Of a DNA stretch of 64,000 nt, positions 56,961 to 64,000 are shown piece after piece. The notes under the pieces are model-generated. The model was not told where the DNA came from. It was given only the letters and a program-made list of their open reading frames with translations, and searched no databases. Source of the stretch: Bimastos eiseni (lineage: Eukaryota > Annelida > Clitellata > Crassiclitellata > Lumbricidae); assembly GCA_959347315.1 (NCBI GenBank), contig OY365814.1, positions 29,934,473 to 29,998,472 on the forward strand, given 5' to 3'. The position numbers and the translations under genes were made by a program. Positions within the stretch are counted from its first letter, which is position 1. The number at the start of each line of letters is the position of its first letter.

Positions 56961-57589
56961 AGCGCCTTACCATCATTATACAACACAACAACATTGACAA
57001 CACAACGGCCATGAGGAGTGGGTGCAAGACCTGGGGCCCGTTGTGGCTCTCGACGCCCCTGCTTAGATGTGTACAATCCATAAATTATTACAAGTAGGTA
57101 TTATGTGTGACATATACGTTACAGTATATATTTATATATACATATGCATATATATATATGAATAGTTAATATTTTATGACTGAGTCGGGAGTCCATAATC
57201 GTCCTGTTCATTATTCTTCCTTCGCAGAAGTTTGTCTCCATAAAACTGAATTTTCGGTCGAGTATTAGTTCCGCTGTTCGTCTCGCCAGGCGGTAAATTC
57301 GGTCGGTTCAGAGGTCAGACGTCTCTGCAGCGGTCTGCGTTCCTGCGTGCGGGTTAGTCCACGCCCAGACTCTATTTGTGGGAGAGGGATGGAAGTAGGG
57401 GGAAATGGAAAAACGAAGGGACGGAGGGATGGAGGAAGGGAGATTGACAGGCAAAGAGGGAGGCAGACACGGATTTCTAGTGGCGCTACATAAGTGTTCC
57501 ATCACATTACATTACGGAAGGAAAGGGGTAGAGGGAGCTGTTCAAACCAAGCAGCACCTGCGCGATCGTATACCATGCAACTAAAACAT
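56770..57589. repeat. 51-bp perfect inverted repeat pair
   Basis: 56770-56820 and 57539-57589 are exact reverse complements over 51 bases (ends ATGTTTTAGTTGCATGG and GGTTTGAACA). About 718 bases lie between, including a LINE tail (57475-57530). Confidence 0.95.
57475..57530 (+). mobile_element. CR1/L2-like LINE 3' tail
   Basis: TAGTGGCGCTACATAAGTG followed by CACATTACATTACGG tail. Confidence 0.5.
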
Positions 57590-57647
57590 ACCACGTTGGA
57601 CAAGGCTAAGCAGACGAGAAATGATCTTTTCATTGTAATAATAAAAC

Positions 57648-58100
57648 AGCGCTACATGAAAATCTAGATGCACGGCTAAGGCTTATTTAGTTGATCACGC
57701 ATGAGATTATGTATTTGAACACCTTTATTACACAACTCGGCACTATATATAGTTCCTGGAAAAAGCGCTGTAATGTGTCAAGTAAATTTCTGCCGCTGTA
57801 GTCATAGGCTGTCGTTAAGCCCTGGATCTATCTTTTCATGTTAAATTCCATTATTCAACGTAACATAAAGCCAGAAACTATATATAATGCGGAGTTGTTT
57901 AATAAAGGTGTTCAAATACTGCATCTTATGTGTGAACACCTAACCATGCCGTAGTCGTGCATCTGGATTTTCATGTAGCGCATATAAACTAAACTCACAT
58001 TGATTATTTAAAAAATCTGTACTGTAATATGCCAAGCAAATATCTGTCGACGGCAACGGCCTCAGTAGCCATAAGCTTTCGTTAAACTCTGGATCCAATC
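57648..58100. mobile_element. Foldback-like element with direct repeats
   Basis: CAGCGCTACATGAAAATC (57648) with TTTGAACACCTTTATTA and CACTATATATAGTT is mirrored by ACTATATATAATG, TAATAAAGGTGTTCAAA and GGATTTTCATGTAGCGC (to 57983). A segment with CTGTAATGTGTCAAG at 57769 recurs diverged and direct near 58020-58095. Probably a non-autonomous foldback element, boundaries uncertain. Confidence 0.55.
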
Positions 58101-58204
58101 CAATCATCCACAATGATAATATCTGACCATGATGTTGGGACTTAATTTATTGTCAATCGTACCAATAAGTTAAACACGTTATGACTTCAAAATTCCTTGC
58201 CTAT

Positions 58205-58260
58205 ATATTAGTATATTTTTGCCCCGAGGAACTTCATTCCACAAGGACTTAGAGATAATT
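58205..58260 (-). mobile_element. LINE 3'UTR fragment
   Basis: GCCCCGAGGAACTTCATT on + matches the 3'UTR of copy B (22123-22190). Confidence 0.5.
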
Positions 58261-58386
58261 ATTATTACTATTATTGTTAGTTATTGTTATTGTTATTGTT
58301 ATTGCTATTATTATTATTATTTATATTATTATTAATATTAATATTAATATTAATATTATTATTATTATTATTAGTTATTATTATTA

Positions 58387-58442
<56 letters not shown>
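58258..58442. repeat. (ATT)n microsatellite
   Basis: Long TTA array with TTATTG and TTAATA variants. Confidence 0.95.
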
Positions 58443-59459
58443 GTCACATATAGTGTTATTCATCATTGGCATTATTAGCAATTTTGTAAAGTAAAATATA
58501 TGCTTCTAAGTCTTCGAATGAATTGACCGAGGTCATTAGGCCTATAATATCTGTTCAATAGCAATTAAGGCTTTGTGACCTTTGTCATTGGTGGCTGTAA
58601 TAAATTTACTCGCTGATGTTCATATATTTGCGACTTCAAACTTCATTAGTCTCCTCATGGGCTGCTAGCTTTTTTAATTTGTTTTTTTACAGCAATTTAA
58701 TTCAATGAGTAAACAGAAATTAATTTACAGAAATTTTCCGGATCGTATAAATATATATTGTTGGATTCAGCTAGTTTATGGTCCCGAGTTCTAGCGAATC
58801 AAATATAAAACTCTATGCTAAATTTAAAATGTATATTTAAGCGCAAGAATTTACAGTTAATAACAAAAGAAAAATCATAATAACGTACCAAACCGAAGGT
58901 CACTTTCTCCACAACGAAGACAAGTCAACCGAACCAGCAGACTCGTGGCTTTAGCAAATACATCACGAACGCTCGACAACAAAAGTGAAGGTTTCACCTG
59001 GGTCTCAAGATACTCACCACAACACCAAACCTAAACACTCAAACCGTAACACTCAAACGACAGACCTGGCCTCTGCACAAAGGGTGCTCTCTCTAAGAAA
59101 TGGACCAGCCTGCGAACTCACCTTGTCCTAACCTTCTTACATACCTTCTGACCTTCCTTCAGCCAGAAGTACCTAACCGTACCTATCTGCCTAGACTCCT
59201 ACTACCATGGAAGCTCAGTTGTACTATGCGAGTATACAACAATATATATATGTATATATATATATATTTATTACATGAAAGATTGAAAGTTATTACTTCG
59301 GAATCTATGTAAGCTGCAGAGACGTAATTCTAGTTTTTTTAATAATTATTTTTGATGTTTTTATAGATATAATAATTCAAGTCCAATGCTGTGGTCACTA
59401 ACTTTTGAAGTCTATAGGCCGTATACACTCGTATAAGAGCAGATATTCAAGCGTGTATT
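58443..59459. other. Intergenic, AT-rich
   Basis: Nothing recognised beyond a TAGGCCTA at 58537 and short (TA)n near 59240. Confidence 0.5.
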
Positions 59460-59760
59460 CAGAGGTGTAACAAGCGGGGGGCAGAGGAGCACCTGCCCCC
59501 CCCCCAGTTTCAAAACTGGGGGGGGGGACAAAGCCCCTCCAGTTTTAGTGCTCAGTGCCCCCCATGTGCCCCCCCAATCGGTTCTTTTTTATGTTTATCC
59601 AATGGCTTTTTAAGATTACCTTAGTTAAAATAATTTGTGCCCCCCACTTTTCAAATTTCTGGGGGAGGGCAAAATTCAAAAAGTGGGGGAAATTTTTTTT
59701 TGGGCGCGCAATATTCTATAAATTATGCCCCCAACTTTTCAAAACCTCGTTACACCTCTG
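59460..59760. mobile_element. hAT-like MITE with 8-bp target duplication
   Basis: 301 bp. It begins CAGAGGTGTAACAAG and ends CTCGTTACACCTCTG, inverted termini with one mismatch over 15. It is flanked by CGTGTATT on both sides (59452-59459 and 59761-59768). CAG-type ends with 8-bp duplications are hAT hallmarks. The interior is C- and G-run rich, including a C10-type run followed by AGTTTCAAAACT and a G10-type run that would form a strong hairpin. No ORF. Confidence 0.85.
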
Positions 59761-61019
59761 CGTGTATTCATGATGCCATTTTATATAGGCCTAATATACA
59801 AACGAGAAATGACCTTGACGAAGTATTAGGAAAGTCATGGTGGGACAGGTGTGAACCTACATTTATGATGAAAGAAATATCATTTATTGCTTTAGTAGTA
59901 TAAGCAAAGTGTTCCACAAATGGCCGCCAGGCGAAGATAAGAGGTGCCGCCAAGCGGATTATTTCTCAGGATGCGAAAGCGCAGAATTCAAGTCATAGCT
60001 CATCGTTGGTCATCGCGTATAAGTCGCGGCCGAATATAAGTCACGACCGAATATAAATCGAGGCCTAATCTAAGTCACGACCGAATATAGGCCTATGTCG
60101 CGCTCACATTTTAAGTCGGACACGTAGCTGAAATCAACTGCTCGCCAAATCGAATCACTCGGCTCGTTTGTATGACACACCCATTGGCGTGGTGTCAGAT
60201 CGGGTCCCAGCAAATAGAGTTCCAGTTTCGCCCACTTTGGTCGTGCGAGAACCTAAGAAACTGTCTTGAGAAGAATTTTGAAGTTTATGCTTCAGCAACT
60301 GTATATAGGACGCAACAAAGAACGATTCAAAGACCACATCAATTTAAAAGTGGTTCCATTTTTTATACCTGTCTGCGTTCTTGTCGTATGAATCGATCGC
60401 GGAATTGTCGGAATTGTTTGTGTCGGTGTCATATTTAACTTCAAACCGGTTTCTCTCATTGTTCGTAGTTCGACAATCGACAGCTGGTTAAGTCTTGCCA
60501 GTGGAAACCGTTGCTGCTGCTCTGTGCCTGGCGTGCAATATTTTTGGTATAGTAGGCCTACTCACTCGAACATAAAAAAATGCATACCCACAAGTCTTGT
60601 ATACATAAAATGCACACCCACAAGTCTTGTATACATACGATGCCAAAGTCTTGTAGAGGTGGTGCCAAAGTCTTGTATAGAGACGGTGCTAAAGTCTTGT
60701 ACACATACGGCGCCAAAGTTATGTATTGACGGTGTCAAAATCTTGTATACATACGGTCATTATTACGGTGTAAAAGTCTTGTAGAGACAGTGCCAGAATC
60801 TCCTAAAGAGACGGTGCCAGAGTCTCGTTGAGACGATGCCAAATTCTTGCAGACGGTGCCAAAGTCTTGTAGAGACGGCACCGAAGTCTTGTAGAGACGG
60901 TGCCATAGTCGTATGTACAGACGGTGCCAAAGTCTTCCAGCGCGCAGAGCCAATAATGGTCTTGGACAGGCAATCAGTTCCGCTTTGTCGATTGCAGCCC
61001 AGAAAGCGTCACAAAGAGC
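59761..61019. other. Intergenic sequence with tandem repeats
   Basis: TATAAGTC-CGACCGAA-type repeats at 60018-60115. At 60590-60945 a degenerate 22-24-bp minisatellite (GTGCCAAAGTCTTGTAGAGACG, about 15 units). TAGGCCTA at 59786, 60088 and 60553. No gene. Confidence 0.6.
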
Positions 61020-61500
61020 CAGGCCATAGTTAACGTCCTGTCAGGCTGGGTCCTGTTGCTGGAAGGTCCGACGTCAGGGCCCCGTGCCCACGGAGGAGGA
61101 GCGGGACAGGCGCGCGGTCTCATTTGAGCAGGCCGGCGTGAAGCGCGTCATGTCCGACCCAACGGAGACGACGCCCGCCTGATAAATTACTCTCCGAGAC
61201 GCGTCCGAGTCACTTGATTACTGCGCCCGTTATAATTCCGCCCGAGTTCCATCTTGCGAGTTGCCGGGCGGCGCGCCTCGACACATCCTACTCGCGAGAT
61301 GCGCCCAGCGGAAAACTTCATGAGAAGCAATTACACGTGTCGAACGTTCATTGATGAACGAGAATGACAGCGTGGCGCAACATTAATGGTCATTCCGACG
61401 CTTAAAAACGTCCCCGAATGCCGGGAGATGGCGCGGGCTACATGGACGCTACGTGCGCATGCGCACAGATGTTCCGCGCCATCTTGATTGTAGCCAAGAA
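61020..61500 (-). promoter_or_regulatory. GC- and CpG-rich segment with NRF1- and YY1-type motifs
   Basis: The most CpG-rich non-coding stretch of the window. TGCGCATGCGCA (61454-61465) is a perfect NRF1-type palindrome; CGCGCCATCTTG (61475-61486) is a YY1-type motif whose forward orientation (CAAGATGGCGCG) is on -. The pair is typical of CpG promoters near a start site reading toward lower coordinates. No exon was identified. Confidence 0.35.
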
Positions 61501-62135
61501 TGTGGCAATTACTTAGCTCCATTAATTCCTTCATCAATCAACAAATGGTTCGTTCTTCCTTCAGTCGGGCGATCTATTATTCAGTCAATGAATCTTTTGT
61601 CGTTGAGAGATTTGATGAGTGTGTAAGTAAGGAGGAGAGTGAGTTAACGGGGACTCTCAGAGGGACAGAAGGTTGTTGTTCATTTATTAGTTCATTCTTT
61701 TGTGCATCTCTCTGTTCGTTCGTTCGTTCGTTCTTTAATCCTTTCATCTCCTTCATTTATCCTTTCATTCGATCATCCGTTCTCCCTTCGTTAATTGGTT
61801 CGTGCGCGCTCACTAGTGACCCTGTCTGGCAGTGAATCAGTGGATCAGTGATTCAGTGAGTGAATCCGTTAGTGAGGGAGTCGGTCAACAGCTTGTTTAA
61901 TTCTTCCCATTTCGGATTCACAATGTTTTCAAGCATTTGATCTGGATTTTGAAGTTTTCTTGAGTTGATTTGTCCAAAAATTAATCGTCCAGACTTCGTA
62001 CAGAGACCCGAATTGGGTCACATTCAATTTCAGGGTCAAATTCCGCTTCCATATCGCTTTTTCTGTCTCCAATTTCGAAGTCGGGACAAGGTTTCAGCCA
62101 CGAGGGAAGTCTTAGTGACGATTCATGTGAGTCAG
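61501..62135. other. Intergenic sequence before the second gap
   Basis: TTCGTTCGTTCG and GTGAATCAGTG-type short repeats, otherwise nothing recognised. Confidence 0.5.
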
Positions 62136-62335
62136 NNNNNNNNNNNNNNNNNNNNNNNNNNNNNNNNNNNNNNNNNNNNNNNNNNNNNNNNNNNNNNNNN
62201 NNNNNNNNNNNNNNNNNNNNNNNNNNNNNNNNNNNNNNNNNNNNNNNNNNNNNNNNNNNNNNNNNNNNNNNNNNNNNNNNNNNNNNNNNNNNNNNNNNNN
62301 NNNNNNNNNNNNNNNNNNNNNNNNNNNNNNNNNNN
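62136..62335. other. Assembly gap, 200 N
   Basis: Second fixed-size gap, followed by TCTGACCCTGACTCTGAC and a (TA)n block to 62452. Confidence 0.99.
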
Positions 62336-62365
62336 CTTCTGAAACCTGACTCTGACCCTGACTCT

Positions 62366-62369
<4 letters not shown>

Positions 62370-62403
<34 letters not shown>

Positions 62404-62452
62404 TATATTATATATATATATTATATATATATATATTATATATATATATATA
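62370..62452. repeat. (TA)n array
   Basis: TATATA interrupted by TAAT/ATTA at regular steps. Confidence 0.95.
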
Positions 62453-62562
62453 ATATCGCATCTCATTGTTGGTTAAAATTTGAAAGGTTGGATTTATTTT
62501 AAATTAGTTAATTTCTTTGTTTATAGCAGATCCTTAAAATTATATTTGACTATGGATAAGAT

Positions 62563-62883
62563 CAGTATTTCCCAAAACTTTTTGGTCGTGGGACCCACTT
62601 CGGAAAATTCTTGAATGCCCGCGACCCACCTCACAAAGGCGAACAATATTGTGTTAAAATTTAATTAGCATTTCAATATCAATTTGCATTGCATGCATTG
62701 AATATGCTCGATATAATGAAGAGACTTGACTAGACTCTACTCATTGGAGTATACTATAGTGACAATATAACAAATAAGGTCAAGAGAACAGTTTCATCTT
62801 GTTTCTGAATTTAATGGAACCATTTTTAAACAGACCTGAAACCTGGCGACCCACTTGACAAGACCCATGGTTTGGGAAGCATG
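62563..62883. mobile_element. hAT-like MITE
   Basis: 321 bp. It begins CAGTATTTCCCAAA and ends TTTGGGAAGCATG, inverted termini. Subterminal GGGACCCACTT / GACCCACTTGACAAGACCC blocks are also mirrored. Flanks GATAAGAT (62555-62562) and TATTAGAT (62884-62891) match at six of eight positions, an eroded 8-bp duplication. The terminus resembles common hAT families. No ORF. Confidence 0.75.
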
Positions 62884-63943
62884 TATTAGATCATCATGTT
62901 TTGCCTAACTTCCCATTTGCATCCATCTTTGCTCAACAGCATTTCTGAATCAGTTAGTTTACATTGTATTACGACTTTCTTCGGTAGAAATTCAAGAAGT
63001 CAAAAATTCCCGGATTTTCTGCATCTGCCGCGAATGAACTGAATTTCCATATAATGGCGTACACGAATGCAGATTTTCATCACATTCAGTTAAATTAATG
63101 CAACACGGCGTTTGGAAATGATATCTATCGTCAAGTAACACATTGCAACAGATTGCAATAAAGCAATACATAAAATTGCTCGATGACGTTAGAGGAGGCG
63201 GGATGCTTTCCAAGATGATTTTGGTGGAAGCACATACAAAGCTTCCTTGCTATTCGTGTTATCTTTGATCGGACCCTAGTAAAAAAGCCGTGATTAAATG
63301 CTGTGAAGTCTTTGTGATTTACAACCATTTTTATACAACACTTGTTTGCCGTGAATTTATTATTGCGACGCATGTGATTACACGAGGTTCTGTTGAAATC
63401 GAATTAAAATAATCAGGAGGAACAATCGCCTTTTTGACATTCATTGCTTTACGCCGTTGTAATGTAAAACCTGCAATGGCCAGAAACTTAATTAGATGGT
63501 TAAAAATATCGCAGTGTTGGCCTTGACGACAATGCGATGTGATAGTATACCGTCGTTTTAATAACGATCACCTGACCGCAGAGGACAATGCCATCAGTTG
63601 GCTAAGTCGTGACAAGACCAGACAAAGGTCGATGTCACGTTCCGCATTGTGTATGTCCTATAGGTAGGAACGCGTCAATCTTTCTAATGATAATCTTCTT
63701 TTTTCTGACGTATTTCGCAACTTATTAAACGTCAAGAATTAATGACGAGGCATTACTCAACGGAGCTTAGCAACCGCAGGAGCAGAACCGGCTCAAGGTC
63801 CCTACAATGAGAGCTGCTCAGTGCTGAAGGTCCATACACATTGACTTGCCCAGTGCTCAAAGTGCACAGCGACCTAATCAGTGATCAAGGTTCAGCCACA
63901 GTGACCGTCTGTCCGCCTGTAGCTCTGTCTGTGTGTCACTGTT

Positions 63944-64000
<57 letters not shown>
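62884..64000. other. Intergenic to window end
   Basis: AT-rich, no gene recognised; ends in (TCTG)n and (TC)n at 63940-64000. Confidence 0.5.

Noticed and set aside
61965..62342. 125-codon frame into the second gap
   Set aside because: Half is N; the remaining half shows no motif.
1..64000. tRNA, rRNA and CRISPR features
   Set aside because: No B-box plus acceptor-stem pairing, no rRNA core sequence and no spaced direct-repeat array were seen; tandem arrays here lack unique spacers.

Overview
This is animal nuclear DNA, with split genes, GT-AG introns, metazoan families (HOOK, a protocadherin, a C2H2 zinc-finger protein), many degenerate non-LTR retrotransposon ends, non-autonomous DNA elements and heavy microsatellite content. 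It looks like a marine invertebrate, either a non-vertebrate deuterostome or a lophotrochozoan. The sequence alone does not settle the phylum. Two runs of exactly 200 N (8630-8829 and 62136-62335) are scaffold gaps.

Three genes are well supported. (1) At the left edge, on +, the last three coding exons of a HOOK-family dynein adaptor (392-493, 1390-1461, 1897-2046) read 107 C-terminal residues to a stop. The exons are short and only visible once introns are removed. (2) On -, 13193-10136 encodes a protein of about 1,018 residues with twelve C2H2 fingers in groups of five, four and three. The last finger is broken in this assembly by one extra base in a C/G run at 10579-10583. (3) On -, 30113-27399 is one large exon with the whole ectodomain and transmembrane segment of a seven-repeat protocadherin. 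A donor at its 3' end matches in phase an acceptor 1.8 kb downstream, adding a 133-residue cytoplasmic terminal exon (25606-25205).

A few other short exon-like segments (2709-2819, 15590-15786, 20177-20299, 25840-26040, 34121-34250, 48361-48508, 53400-53520) have splice signals or coding-like frames but no recognisable family, and are given low confidence.

Most of the remainder is repeat. A CR1/L2-like LINE left at least fifteen 3' tails in both orientations, sharing a GGCGCTATATAAAT-type end followed by short tandem repeats. Some copies keep reverse transcriptase or C-terminal residues (13868-14310, 26330-26800, 32655-33800, 41830-42390, 50600-51360, 52320-52480). Two copies are split by later insertions: a roughly 2.6-kb palindromic element with nine copies of GTTACGTGTGTGAC (about 16162-18775), and a 618-bp foldback element built on GGACAATTCGGCG units with an 8-bp target duplication (33053-33670). 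Two hAT-like MITEs lie at 59460-59760 and 62563-62883. A roughly 95-bp GC-rich dispersed repeat occurs at least six times.

A second theme is nearly identical inverted duplications at short distance: 44 bp at 35617/36361, a 45/43-bp palindrome at 39156-39244, 107 bp at 52944/54094 and 51 bp at 56770/57539. Several minisatellites (15 to 46 bp units) and long microsatellites account for nearly all of the long low-complexity open frames.
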